From an uncultured Bacteroidales bacterium (GTDB lineage: Bacteria; Bacteroidota; Bacteroidia; Bacteroidales; Paludibacteraceae): a stretch of 35,480 nt of DNA. This document shows positions 6,401 through 14,918 of the stretch, piece after piece. The notes below the pieces were generated by a model. The model had not been told where the DNA came from. It saw nothing but the letters and a program-made list of their open reading frames with translations, and ran no database searches. The stretch is taken from the NCBI GenBank assembly GCA_900319105.1, contig ONND01000019.1, positions 1-35,480 on the forward strand, read 5' to 3'. The position numbers and the translations under genes were made by a program. Each line of letters begins with the position of its first letter. Positions within the stretch are counted from its first letter, which is position 1.

Positions 6401-9400
6401 TAACCATCAGGTCGATGGTGAAGGAGCGGTTGGCGAGACTGCGGTTGACCATCGAAGCGGCGTATGAGTCGGCTGTGCCGTCGAAATGCGGCGAAGCGTC
6501 GGTAGTCGGACTGGTCTCATTGGTGATACCGATGAGTTGGAAGTTATTATCCTCGTCCAGCCAGTTACCGGCTATCGGTTCGCTGAAGCGCAGCTTGAGA
6601 TGATCGCCAATACCTAAGATACTGTTGGCAGGTTCAGGACTGCCGAACACTACCGGCGGACGGGTATCCTTGACACCACTCATCACAGGCGAAGCTTTCG
6701 TGACAAAGCCCGAGCCGAAGCGGCAGAAAGTCACGGCACGCAGGTCATAGTTGAGTTCCTTCGGGTCGCGTTCACCGTAGAAGCGGAACGGTACGATGCG
6801 TCCGTTCTCGATCATGGCTTTGTTGCCCGAAGCGAGGTTGTACAGGCTGTCGTCGGCATAGAACGAACACTGATTCACCCATGCGTCATCGCTCTCCGTG
6901 GAGAGTTTGTACTGGAACTCGATATGGTCGAAGTTCTTATGGTGAATATCAAATCCGTCAATCTCAACAGGCAGGTAATAGCCGATAGAGTCATGCGGCG
7001 AGAGGGTGTTCATCACCCAGTTCTGACGCGGCGAAGTGATTTCTACAGGACTGGAAACCGGCAGGAAATGGACGGAGAAATTGAGGTTGGCGAACGTGAT
7101 GGGACAATCGGCAAGGCCGAGGTTAAGCGTCAGGTTCTCATAGTCATCCACTGTTCCCCGCTCCACCTCCAGGGTCTTGGTGACAGGCACGCCCGGCGTG
7201 AGGAAGAAGCCTATCGACTGCGTGAGCGGCTGACCGTCCATGGTGATACGTGCGCCGTTGGGGTTGGAGTTCGGATTGATGGACAGGTCGAACTGGTTAC
7301 CCATAGCGGCACGGCCGGTCTGGAGCGAGGAGTTGTTCATCAGCGTCACATGGAAGACGGCGCGTTTATCCGGCATGACGGCACTCTGCTCGTAGGTATC
7401 GATCGTCATTTCGGGCTTGCATACCCACTGGGTCTCATTGCTGATGACCGTTCCGGGGTTGTAGAATGTCGTTTTCTGTTCGTCCTCATGCGGGCAGTAG
7501 GTCGAACCGGCTACGGTATAGAACACATACGAGCCGTAGAGCAGGTCCGGATCATTGCTCGGTACACCCACCTTGTCACGTGTCACTGCCGTGGTGTCGC
7601 GCCAAACGCTGTCGGTGCGAGCACGATAGACAGCTACGGTCAGGTCACCCATGTTATCCGAATTGAGCGAGAAACCGCAGTTCTTCGTGACGGTCTTGGC
7701 ATGGTTCTTGTCGTAATTAGGCATATAATACGTAGTGGGTTCGATATTGAACATGAACTTCGACGCGTTGGTCTGCGAACCCATCTCCTGTATCTGGTTC
7801 TCTCTGGTGCGAGTTTGATCGCCCGGATCGTCCTGGATCTGCGATATATCCCCTATCTTATCCAATGCCGACTCCACCGTCTCGCCTATCTTATCCTTAC
7901 CCATCGTACCGAAGAAATTGGCGATGCTCTGCCAGCTGGACGCTAATTGCGAAGCAGCTAACGTAGCGCTGGAGGCTTGCTGCTGACCCCACAGTTTGGC
8001 GGACTGCGGCAGTTCGTTGTAGGCTGCGGTGGAAGCATATACATCGGAATGTGTGAAGCTGGCTCCGGCACTGATAGAATAGGTGCCTACCTCCGTACTC
8101 GAACCCGCCATACGGGCGTGTACTTTCTCCTTCTCGTTGCCGTAGAGTATAGCTATCCACTGGTATATCATGTTATCCAGCGCAGCAATACGGTTGGTAT
8201 AGACTTGGTCGTTATCCGGACAGATCATCTTGTACGAACCTTTCTTGATGGAATCGGTAGCAGCCGTCCGGTCGACGTTGCCGATATTCCAATAGACGGG
8301 TTCTTCCGTAGCGTTCGCATAAGCCTGTGCCTCCGCCGAGTCAGCGAAGTTCATCAGCAGGTTGCTGCGCTCGATAGCCAGTTTCGGAATGATACTGTTG
8401 ATCACGTAGTCCTGCGTGTAGGCGAAAGTATTGTTGACCTTCGATCCTAAGGCAGTCTTTTGTCCGGTGACAAGGTAATACTGCTTGCCGTCAGCGGCCG
8501 CACCCGAACCGAGCACCTTCATGATGCTGGCGTTGATAGCCGGTTGACGCACCTGGAAGAGGCTGTCGGAGATGACGGCTACGGCGTTGAACCGACCGGC
8601 CAACTGACTGATAGTCGTTCCGTAGAACACATCGGCGGGGGCACCTACATCCTGCGGCATCATACCCGGAGAAGTGGAGATACGGTTGTCGGTAGTGACG
8701 GTGTAGTTGTACATATATCCCCAACTCCAGTCATGACTGATAGGAATAGGAATAGAGAGCAGACGCGAGGTCTCGAAATTCGAACCCAGGTACGTACCGG
8801 CTCCTTGAGGAGCGGACACTGTACCTATATTCTGCGTCACCTTGACTCCTCTCATCAGTGTGATGTCTACACCCATATTCCAGTAGAAACTTTCACTATA
8901 GCCGAAGGTGTATGTCGAACCGGCATCTACCCAGGCTGTCGAACCCATACCGGCAGGGTCACGGATGATATCGAGCAGTACGATGGAACTCTCTGTATCG
9001 GTGAGGTTACCGCTCTCGAAGTCCACACCGCTGACGAAGGCGCTGAAGACGGTGGTCTCTACGGCCGTTCCTTCTGTTTTGAGCAGTGTGCTGACGTTGC
9101 GTAGGGCATTCGTGCCGCTGTTGTTGACGTCTATCTGATCTACCGTAAGCCATACAGCGCGGTTCTCACCTTTCTCGTCGAGCGCGAACTGCAGCGTGTC
9201 CATCTGGCTATGCAGACCATTATGGATAGTCACTTCGCCGCCGCGTTGTGCCACGCGATCGACGACGCCGCCGTTGCGGTTGTTGTTATAGAAATACTCT
9301 TCATACGCCCGTGCCACGAACTGGTACTTACGTCCGCTGAGGAAGACCGGATAACCCATCAGGTAGTTGACCGTACCGTCCGACTGCTCGGTGTACATCG

Positions 9401-12400
9401 CCACTTTGTCGCTCTGCGAACGGATAGAACTGAACTCCATTTCCGCTTCGCCGTAACCCTTACGCTCGATGCCGTAGAGGATCTGCGACAGGCCTACCAC
9501 TACCGGGTTGTGGTAGATACGGTCATAGACGGCGTTATAAGCGGTGGTGTATTGCTTATTGCTGTTCGTATTGGTCGTCAAGGTATCATGGATAATAGTC
9601 AGCGGTGCGTTCGTCAGGTCGAAAGTCTCAGCGCCTTGACCGGCGGCAAAGAGCGTCGCGTAACCCGTAGCTGTGGCTTGTACCACTTTGTATTTCGTCG
9701 GGAACAGATCCACGGCGTATTCACCCGTCCTGGGGTCGGGCTGGAGAATGATACGTTTCTTCTCGAAGAGGGTGTTGGTCACTACCTGTTTAGCGTTGAT
9801 ATCCGTATAGGAAACCTGCTGCTGCATCGTATCACGCGACAGATCATCGGGGTCGTGCACGAGTTGGGCGGTGTTGTCGCCTTCCAATTGGAGCACCAGT
9901 TGCAGGTTGTCACCGAGGTTGTTCTTGCCCAAACCGAAGCCGTGCTGCAGGTCACGCTGGTCGTTACCTCCGGCTACGCGGCCGACGAGACGTACCTTGG
10001 TCTGGTCGTAGAACCGTACACCGTCTAAGGGCTTGGTCAATGCAAAAGTATCTTTTCCTTGCTCCACATGCAGGATACCGTCACCTTCGAAGCTGTGCCC
10101 GGGCTTGAATACCTGCAGTTTGCAAGGCTGGCTGAGCGGCAGCACGAGTTCGAAATTACCGTCCGTACCAGTGGTGACAGGTGTGTTGTCGCGACGAACA
10201 GTATCGCCGTTCAAGAGGAACATCGCACCCGGCACAGGTATCGTACTCAGTTTATAGAGCACGCGACCGGAGAGGCGTGTGGAGGACGTGTTTACGAAGT
10301 CTATCACACTGCCAACTGCCTCAGCTACTGTCAGCGAGACGGTAGCCGAGACGGCAGAGGTGTTGTTATACGAGAATTTTCCGTATTGCGAAGTCGGAAT
10401 GATTGCGAAGTCCGTTCCGGTCGCACCATCGTAGGTCAGGCTGTCGAAGCGATAGAAACCGCTGGCATTGGTGATCATGCTATCCAGCACGTTGCCTGCT
10501 GCGTCCTGCAACACCACTTTGACGCCTGCCATGCCGCTGTTGTCGGTCATGCGGATGGTACCGGATATCTCGCCGTAAGGCGTACGCCAGCCTTCGGTGG
10601 TAGCGGCGTTGGAGGTCTTCTTTCCGTTGCAGGAGTAACTGGTCGCCACCGTGTAGTCGTAGTGCACATTGGGAAGAGCTGTGCGGTCGAAATAATCGGT
10701 GTTATCACCACGATAGAGCGTATCCGGACTGGCGTCACTGCCTTTCTTGACACGCGTCAGTACGTAACTGTCCACCGCTTCGCTATTCACCTGCCAGCGC
10801 AGCAGCACGCCGTTCTTCATCGCCGTCGAGGCATCGCCCTTCGTAGCCGTGAAGCGGGTGATGGTAGCCGACTCGTCAAAATAGAGATCCGGACCACTGA
10901 TGGTCTTCGGCTGCAGTTGCAATGAGTCGAACACATGCAGATCGGCTTCGCTCTGGTCAATGCGTACGTTGTACGAATAGTGCGAGCAGGCACGGTCGGC
11001 TACATCGCTGAACGTAGCTATCCACGAGCCATCCTCCTGACGACGGATACTGTCGGGCGGAACGATGAACTCCATCTCTTGCCCCGTCTCCTGTATCGTA
11101 CGCGTCACAACCAGCTTCGCCGAGTTGTCCCACATTGCCTTGGCGCCTTGGTACTCCTGCTGGTACTTAGCAGTAAGCAACGGTTTAAGGCTGTCAATCA
11201 AGTATTGTTGAAGTGCCGGAGTATAGGGATAAGAGGCCATTTTTGAACTCTCTTCTACGAATCCGTACCAACCTCTACTATCTTTTTCTATCCTATATTG
11301 GGTGTCATGATTAAGATAAATAGTCAAATGTTGGTTCCAGCCATCATCGAAGTACAATTCGGTACCTTTGGGCACTTTAAATTCTTGGTCTCCACTAAAG
11401 TATCCATACCTTTTTATGAACTTCATATCGGGTGCGCGCAAACTATAGCGGGGAGCAAACCAGCTCTCAGAGGGACGACCGGGATAGTCAATGATTCGAA
11501 AAATCACGGAGTCCTCAAACGTTTCCCATTTTTTCAGCTGCAGCGTATAGGCATCATCGTCGAAAGAGGCGGGAGGCGTACTACTGTTCTCTATCTTAAA
11601 GCGGAAATTAACCTTATGATTGTTCTCAAAGTCCGCATCCTTGGCATAGTTATCCTGCGTAGCAGCAAGCGGAGCCAGATAGTTGGCGTTTTGCAGCATT
11701 GTTGTTTTCACCAACTCGTTATTCCATCCCCAAACAGATGCAGACGCACGGCGGATACGGTAATACACCGGTACAGAAGATACTTGTACTTTTTCGTTGG
11801 TAAGCTCAACATCGATGCTGTACTTGGCGTTTCCATTCTGGTCATAGATGACATGGCTCTCATTCGGTGTATAGGTCGCATGATAATCGAACGTTTCCGT
11901 TTGTCCATGGGCATTTCCCGTCCAAGTGCTGCGGTTGTTGTCCACAAACTTGTAAGTACCCTTGTTGCGGGTCATGTTGGTAACTGTTACTTGCTGTGCG
12001 TCCGAGAAATCGGATTTCAGCGCCCGCTGGATCTCGAACATATCACCGTCCAGCAAATCGGCTAGTTGCGGGTTCTTGATATTCCAGGTCAGCACATGGT
12101 TGCCGGTATAGGTATCCGTATTATCCGTCTCAGCCGTTGCCGTAAAATCATAGATACGATGGTAAGGCAGAATATTGACCGTATTGGAATTGAGTTGCAC
12201 GCGCTCATGGGTCGTCGCATTGCGCTCCAGATCAAACTTAGCCGAGAAAGCCGGCTGCACGGTGTCGGTTGTCTCCACATAGATCATACCCGAACGCTCC
12301 TTTACCGGGATCAGCTTGCTTGAATTCAACGAACTATAGTAGCCATACACGTTCTGGAACGTCATATACGGCACTGCCGCTGCACCAAAGCCTGCTGCTG

Positions 12401-13136
12401 CACCCGACTCGCTCACCGTATAGAGGAACGGAGTCATCAGCTGCGGAGCTACCATGTTATCGTTGCTGGTGAAGTTCTGACCGCTGTTGTCGAAATGCCA
12501 GTCGAAGGTGTAGGACTGGTTGTTGTCCTTCGGGTCGGCTTGGTTGCGGTAGAGATAGACCTTCAGGTTGATACGGAACTTCTTTTGGTTCAACTCCGTA
12601 GGAGGATACCAGTCGAACTCGAGCTTCGTCACATGGTCGCAACCGTCGTCCTCTACGGTACGAATGAGCATCTTACCCGAACTTTCACCTTCGTTAACCA
12701 CCTCGTTGATACCGCTGTAGGTAGAGGTGACGATGGCTTTACCTTTCTTCATCTCCACATAAGCCGAGCCTTTGCCACCGGAGTAATCTTTGTTCTCCGA
12801 ATCATCGGCACTGCGCTTGGAATACGCCTTGGCTATCGTTACTGTTCCACTCTCGGAGACACCATTCTTTGTGATGTTGTCGATGTAGATGTAACTCGTC
12901 TTGTGCACATAGTAGTCATTACCCTTGCCATAGGCATAGACGGGCACCACAAAGTGAATCACATCCTGCCCGGTGGCCATCACCGAGTAGTGGTTCTGTT
13001 TCTCCAGATAGTCATTCGCCTTCAGAGGTGATGATTGCAAAATGAAGAGTGCCAGGACCATCATCCCCGCCACTCTCAAGCCACTCTCGCGCCACTGTGC
13101 GAGTTGCTTGATAAAAAGATTAAGTTTGTTTTCCAT
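3432..13136 (-). CDS. Giant secreted multidomain surface protein B (3234 aa, LamG/FN3/CarboxypepD_reg)
   Basis: The signal peptide ends near residue 40 (LKA-NDYLEK). By sequence pattern the order is: a unique beta-rich N-terminal region; an Fn3-like domain (about 765-860); carboxypeptidase-regulatory-like repeats (GEISGTIRMTDNSGMAGVKV from about 860, and SSTRLSGRVLYKLSTIPVPG near 960); a large central region with the motif GSYVFYTVAGSTYCPHE; an SbsA-type Ig-like domain (DTRPPVVFGSPEPANSILG, about 2155-2190); two LamG/jelly-roll domains (about 2213-2573); a BACON-like domain (about 2732-2798); and a C-terminal region with two copies of an ECxG/DELxG beta domain. It ends in the shared tag VVIIRNNEKYDVTGKKLK. 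No catalytic motif was found; an adhesin or glycan-binding role is likely but inferred. It is a paralogue of giant A, from a tandem duplication. Four 7-bp tandem repeats lie within it in frame. A lipoprotein copy precedes it by 41 bp and another follows by 13 bp. Confidence 0.9.
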   Translation of the reverse strand: MENKLNLFIKQLAQWRESGLRVAGMMVLALFILQSSPLKANDYLEKQNHYSVMATGQDVIHFVVPVYAYGKGNDYYVHKTSYIYIDNITKNGVSESGTVTIAKAYSKRSADDSENKDYSGGKGSAYVEMKKGKAIVTSTYSGINEVVNEGESSGKMLIRTVEDDGCDHVTKLEFDWYPPTELNQKKFRINLKVYLYRNQADPKDNNQSYTFDWHFDNSGQNFTSNDNMVAPQLMTPFLYTVSESGAAAGFGAAAVPYMTFQNVYGYYSSLNSSKLIPVKERSGMIYVETTDTVQPAFSAKFDLERNATTHERVQLNSNTVNILPYHRIYDFTATAETDNTDTYTGNHVLTWNIKNPQLADLLDGDMFEIQRALKSDFSDAQQVTVTNMTRNKGTYKFVDNNRSTWTGNAHGQTETFDYHATYTPNESHVIYDQNGNAKYSIDVELTNEKVQVSSVPVYYRIRRASASVWGWNNELVKTTMLQNANYLAPLAATQDNYAKDADFENNHKVNFRFKIENSSTPPASFDDDAYTLQLKKWETFEDSVIFRIIDYPGRPSESWFAPRYSLRAPDMKFIKRYGYFSGDQEFKVPKGTELYFDDGWNQHLTIYLNHDTQYRIEKDSRGWYGFVEESSKMASYPYTPALQQYLIDSLKPLLTAKYQQEYQGAKAMWDNSAKLVVTRTIQETGQEMEFIVPPDSIRRQEDGSWIATFSDVADRACSHYSYNVRIDQSEADLHVFDSLQLQPKTISGPDLYFDESATITRFTATKGDASTAMKNGVLLRWQVNSEAVDSYVLTRVKKGSDASPDTLYRGDNTDYFDRTALPNVHYDYTVATSYSCNGKKTSNAATTEGWRTPYGEISGTIRMTDNSGMAGVKVVLQDAAGNVLDSMITNASGFYRFDSLTYDGATGTDFAIIPTSQYGKFSYNNTSAVSATVSLTVAEAVGSVIDFVNTSSTRLSGRVLYKLSTIPVPGAMFLLNGDTVRRDNTPVTTGTDGNFELVLPLSQPCKLQVFKPGHSFEGDGILHVEQGKDTFALTKPLDGVRFYDQTKVRLVGRVAGGNDQRDLQHGFGLGKNNLGDNLQLVLQLEGDNTAQLVHDPDDLSRDTMQQQVSYTDINAKQVVTNTLFEKKRIILQPDPRTGEYAVDLFPTKYKVVQATATGYATLFAAGQGAETFDLTNAPLTIIHDTLTTNTNSNKQYTTAYNAVYDRIYHNPVVVGLSQILYGIERKGYGEAEMEFSSIRSQSDKVAMYTEQSDGTVNYLMGYPVFLSGRKYQFVARAYEEYFYNNNRNGGVVDRVAQRGGEVTIHNGLHSQMDTLQFALDEKGENRAVWLTVDQIDVNNSGTNALRNVSTLLKTEGTAVETTVFSAFVSGVDFESGNLTDTESSIVLLDIIRDPAGMGSTAWVDAGSTYTFGYSESFYWNMGVDITLMRGVKVTQNIGTVSAPQGAGTYLGSNFETSRLLSIPIPISHDWSWGYMYNYTVTTDNRISTSPGMMPQDVGAPADVFYGTTISQLAGRFNAVAVISDSLFQVRQPAINASIMKVLGSGAAADGKQYYLVTGQKTALGSKVNNTFAYTQDYVINSIIPKLAIERSNLLMNFADSAEAQAYANATEEPVYWNIGNVDRTAATDSIKKGSYKMICPDNDQVYTNRIAALDNMIYQWIAILYGNEKEKVHARMAGSSTEVGTYSISAGASFTHSDVYASTAAYNELPQSAKLWGQQQASSATLAASQLASSWQSIANFFGTMGKDKIGETVESALDKIGDISQIQDDPGDQTRTRENQIQEMGSQTNASKFMFNIEPTTYYMPNYDKNHAKTVTKNCGFSLNSDNMGDLTVAVYRARTDSVWRDTTAVTRDKVGVPSNDPDLLYGSYVFYTVAGSTYCPHEDEQKTTFYNPGTVISNETQWVCKPEMTIDTYEQSAVMPDKRAVFHVTLMNNSSLQTGRAAMGNQFDLSINPNSNPNGARITMDGQPLTQSIGFFLTPGVPVTKTLEVERGTVDDYENLTLNLGLADCPITFANLNFSVHFLPVSSPVEITSPRQNWVMNTLSPHDSIGYYLPVEIDGFDIHHKNFDHIEFQYKLSTESDDAWVNQCSFYADDSLYNLASGNKAMIENGRIVPFRFYGERDPKELNYDLRAVTFCRFGSGFVTKASPVMSGVKDTRPPVVFGSPEPANSILGIGDHLKLRFSEPIAGNWLDEDNNFQLIGITNETSPTTDASPHFDGTADSYAASMVNRSLANRSFTIDLMVKPTNPNAAAVFFTYGENGLRFGMTADNRLYLQSDSGTVYSKQLPDRMLEFTRVAVTYNNDSSAVRFYAGTLDVTAAQSVISYQLSAISNAQLFFGRGLEGNILEARIWTKALTQEEITVTNQRYLTGYERELMAYYRMNEGTGSTLRDRASGATLTMHNASWNLPKGISLALTKNDTVTLERNKLSRSAAYDATYLLWFRPTSSNGTIFRAGDKRFALEEGKLIFYYGDQSSIVNRQIINGTWHHLVLVVNRTYNNIAVYLDNQLTVTFAADRLTGIAGDMYFGGDGFEGNIDEFIVFEQALPKTFISEFGSRKPLGDEMGLMAYLPFEEQIQNPNGVLELVFSVNDQRIFKDANGNIVDKVVPLVVESQKSKVESMADKASYAPVSGIGLLSKLKFNWTYNNEELLVNLNMADYEINHQPVLVTVRDVEDLNGNPMPSPVMWMATVDRNALKWYDNELAFEALYPITGNAASEPNYNVDFAFFNQTGLRHQFVIESLPDWLTVSEAYGAINAISSKNVRFTFNAQMPVGVYSDYIYLTDENGLSEPLLVEYTVTAICPYDEVDKNNYPLNMSVCGEVKIGNIYDTDANDKVIALYRNECVGMANIAFDALTSKTEVFLTVHGNEAMNQKEIRFQLWQASTGKILELAPSRKITFAHGAVYGCGDPTPLVFTTSGSQTQNIALNTGWNWISFNLNLLPDSTLINDHMSAEGPWAEGDLIKNPASQQFCTYSEVKDAFMGTLTAFDYQQMYMVYAKNGNILRIGGDPLEQKDMHVTLRGNGQWSPLPCLLNQSTPVTEALADYYDHASVGDLIKAHDRFAYFSADKKWVGDLTAFRPGEGYLFRRMGADSVTINFYNKAANAPKQAPAFHGNAATNMTMIAKVQSDKVQCTKVNAYIGDELVGVATKIDSLYFLTIQSDYAGELRFETEDGTPLMSEMPISYVADAHHGSLKVPVILKPGDNCPYKIIENDHVVIIRNNEKYDVTGKKLK
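3729..3763. repeat. 7/8-bp tandem repeat in giant B (CTTTGTA type)
   Basis: About five degenerate units around CTTTGTAC/CTTGTCA, read in frame as KVQSDKVQCTKVN (residues about 3125-3136). The same position in giant A (about 15187-15220) has an eroded form (QVASDDVQCTKVN), which suggests it predates or decayed after the duplication. Confidence 0.6.
5275..5305. repeat. Exact 7-bp tandem repeat in giant B (CTTTCGA type)
   Basis: Four consecutive heptamers (CTTTCGA three times, CTTTTGA once) plus CTA. In frame it encodes VESQKSKVES (residues about 2611-2621), in the linker after the LamG domains. At the homologous place giant A carries a different repeat (16723-16763). Confidence 0.75.
5681..5715. 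repeat. 7-bp tandem repeat in giant B (CGATTTA type)
   Basis: Five heptamers (CATTTAT, GATTTGA, CGATTTA and two variants), in frame within the second LamG domain (SSIVNRQI, about residues 2474-2485). It shares a 19-bp core with the repeat at 32784-32811 upstream of the subtilase. Confidence 0.7.
6139..6173. repeat. 7-bp tandem repeat in giant B (CTGATAA type)
   Basis: Five consecutive heptamers beginning CTGA (CTGATAG, CTGATAA twice, CTGATTA, CTGACTG), in frame as SVISYQLSAIS (residues about 2322-2333) inside the first LamG domain. Giant A has unrelated sequence (KLPAGTTYDVSA) there. Confidence 0.75.
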
Positions 13137-13177
13137 ATATGTGTTGTTTTTTATTTCCTGTCAATCTTATAGGGTTG

Positions 13178-13543
13178 CTATTCCCATACAGGAACGAAAG
13201 GTTCGGCGACGGTGCCGAGGTGGGCATCGTTGGCGAACGTGAAGGCATCCTTCGCCTCGAAGAAGTTCTTGTAGTGCGCGGAGTAGTAGCGGAGTGTGAC
13301 GGCGCCTTCCGTTCCTGCTATATACAGGAAGAACAATCAATCGGAAGCCTTTTCAGGGTACTGTGCCTTCAGATCCACCTTGACCACAGCGGTCATCGAG
13401 GAGGTGAAGTCATTGTCCGCAGGAGCAGTCCAAACAGGACGCGCTTGGTCTGAAATAAATGTTTCCGGTTCGTCTTTCTTGCAGCCAACTAAAGTACAAA
13501 GGGACAAAGTACAAAGTACAAAGATATACAAATGTTTTTTCAT
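13178..13543 (-). pseudogene. Small lipoprotein copy 2, interrupted by an in-frame TGA
   Basis: The start MKKHLYIFVLCTLSLCTLVGC has a lipobox; the hydrophobic core of the signal peptide is encoded by a 7-bp tandem repeat (13491-13525). The product is nearly identical to copy 1 (CKKDEPETF, SMTAVVKVD) up to KASD, followed by TGA at 13337-13339. The next codon continues in the same frame with LFFLYIAGTEGAVTLRYYSA to a stop at 13178-13180. The central ECxG-containing segment is absent, as in copy 1, but the junction differs by 8 bp. It lies 41 bp before giant B and 145 bp after the BspA-like gene. The TGA appears to be created by the deletion joint; stop-codon recoding is not supported elsewhere in the window. 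A 68-residue lipoprotein fragment could still be made. Confidence 0.75.
13491..13525. repeat. 7-bp tandem repeat encoding a signal-peptide core (CAAAGTA type)
   Basis: Five heptamers (AAAGTAC, AAAGGGA, CAAAGTA twice, CAAAGAT). On the minus strand it is read as YIFVLCTLSLCTLV, the hydrophobic core of lipoprotein copy 2. Copy 1 has an unrelated signal-peptide sequence. Confidence 0.7.
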
Positions 13544-13688
13544 ATTCTTGTTGTTTTTATGGGTCACCAGGCATCTACTTGATTTGCACCATTATTGTCA
13601 ATGTGCATGTTATTGTTTCCACTGGTGCTGAGAATGGAAACAGACGGAAGTACAGGCAGCACTTCTACACGGGGTGAAATATACTTTC

Positions 13689-14918
13689 TCATAACTTCTG
13701 ACCATTTATGGAGTATTTTTCTCCGTTGCGAATAATGATTAACTGACCGTCGCGCAGCACTTTTTCGGCAGCCTCACCCCGTCCCTCTCCTAAAGGCGAG
13801 GGGGATTCTATTCCTGTTGGTGTGGAGTTGATGCGCAGCGCAGCCGGCATACCGCGATAAAGCGGTGCCGATGACGGACTGCTTGTATTCACATGGAAAT
13901 ACGCACGGAAGCCCAACATGCTGGAATCATCGTCCTCAGCCGGCCAATAAAGTGTATTATTGCCTTTCAGAAAGAGATTGCTATGGTTGGCATCATCGTC
14001 GATATGCGTTCTGCCATAGAAACCGATGTATCTCACATCGTCCGTTCCTGCCTCATCCGCTGATTGGTCTGCATCCCATGTGATGTCGGTGAATGTCATT
14101 CGGTTAAGTACCGCACCAGTGTTATCCCATTGGATGAGGTATGGTGTGCCTGCCGAGAGATTATTGGATACCACCTTCTCGATATTAAGCACCAGCGTGC
14201 CGTCTTCGACGGTGGCGGAAGAGAAGGTATATACTTCCACATTATCCCCACCAAGCGGTGACGCAGCGAGATCCGGTACATTAAACGGCAAGGTCAGCGT
14301 GTTAAAACAACCTGCCTTGCGCAGCGTACGGAAGATGTCGATGGTGGTTTTGGGAGTACCACTGCTGAATTCTGTTATCTTACCTGCTGTAACCGACTGT
14401 TCATCGTACTCGTCAAGATGGCAGGACTGGAACTTTTCTTCATCATAAAAACTCCAACCTGTTGTGGATTTGTAATTAAGTTTCGACACGCAGAAGACCA
14501 GATCATCCGCGCAGCCGACGAATATATTTCCCGACGGATCGAGTGTCGGCGGCGTTTGCGGACGACAATACACCCGATGAAGACTACTACACCCATTGAA
14601 AGCATAGTTTCCGATACTTGTTATCGAAGGAGGAAGAATCACCTCCGTAAGTGCCGTACAGCCATAGAAGGCGTAGGAACTGATTTCCGTCACATTGTCC
14701 GGGATGAGCACATCCGTAAAGTCCGTACGGTCCTCGAATGCCTGCGAATAAATCGTAGCACTTACTGTCGGATCAGGCGAGGTGAGCACGAGCGTAGTAC
14801 CGCTCAGTTCATACTCCAGATTCGTGCCGCAGGGCGTTCCTGCAAGGGCTATGCCTGCCGCCCCGATGAGCAGGGCGGCAAGCAGCAGTTTATTGAAGTT
14901 TTTTACCGGTAACATCAT
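13689..14918 (-). CDS. Secreted BspA-type leucine-rich repeat protein (about 409 aa)
   Basis: The signal peptide is KNFNKLLLAALLIGAAGIALA. ATGs occur at 14927, 14918 and 14915; the 14918 or 14915 start gives the more usual signal peptide length, and all overlap the end of giant A by 26-38 bp. Residues about 55-110 carry LRR_5/BspA repeats (LIPDNVTEISSYAFYGCTAL, ILPPSITSIGNYAFNGCSSL). BspA-like repeats occur in surface and host-binding proteins. The C-terminal half is a beta region (TLPFNVPDLAASPLGGDNVEVY...) ending in the shared tag GQLIIIRNGEKYSINGQKL. A palindromic repeat (13770-13807) is inserted in frame just before the tag and gives SPSPLGEGRGEAAEK. It sits between giant A and lipoprotein copy 2, splitting the duplicated giant+lipoprotein unit. 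Role beyond surface binding unknown. Confidence 0.85.
   Translation of the reverse strand: MMLPVKNFNKLLLAALLIGAAGIALAGTPCGTNLEYELSGTTLVLTSPDPTVSATIYSQAFEDRTDFTDVLIPDNVTEISSYAFYGCTALTEVILPPSITSIGNYAFNGCSSLHRVYCRPQTPPTLDPSGNIFVGCADDLVFCVSKLNYKSTTGWSFYDEEKFQSCHLDEYDEQSVTAGKITEFSSGTPKTTIDIFRTLRKAGCFNTLTLPFNVPDLAASPLGGDNVEVYTFSSATVEDGTLVLNIEKVVSNNLSAGTPYLIQWDNTGAVLNRMTFTDITWDADQSADEAGTDDVRYIGFYGRTHIDDDANHSNLFLKGNNTLYWPAEDDDSSMLGFRAYFHVNTSSPSSAPLYRGMPAALRINSTPTGIESPSPLGEGRGEAAEKVLRDGQLIIIRNGEKYSINGQKL
13770..13807. repeat. GC-rich palindromic repeat inside the BspA-like gene
   Basis: Contains an imperfect stem CCCTCTCC-TAAA-GGCGAGGG, read in frame as SPSPLGEGRGEA. It has the look of a widespread REP-like interspersed palindrome. 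It lies between the folded domain and the C-terminal tag, a place where a short insertion is easily tolerated. Confidence 0.6.

Noticed and set aside
6924-12065. Long plus-strand open frames (about 255-340 codons) opposite giant B
   Set aside because: They are fully antisense to a well-supported gene, contain Arg/His/Val-rich translations typical of frame shadows and show no motifs.
13337-13339. TGA in lipoprotein copy 2 as a recoded tryptophan or selenocysteine codon
   Set aside because: Copy 1 does have TGG near this place, but the TGA sits exactly on a deletion joint. No selenocysteine-type hairpin was seen, and no other gene in the window requires TGA read-through.
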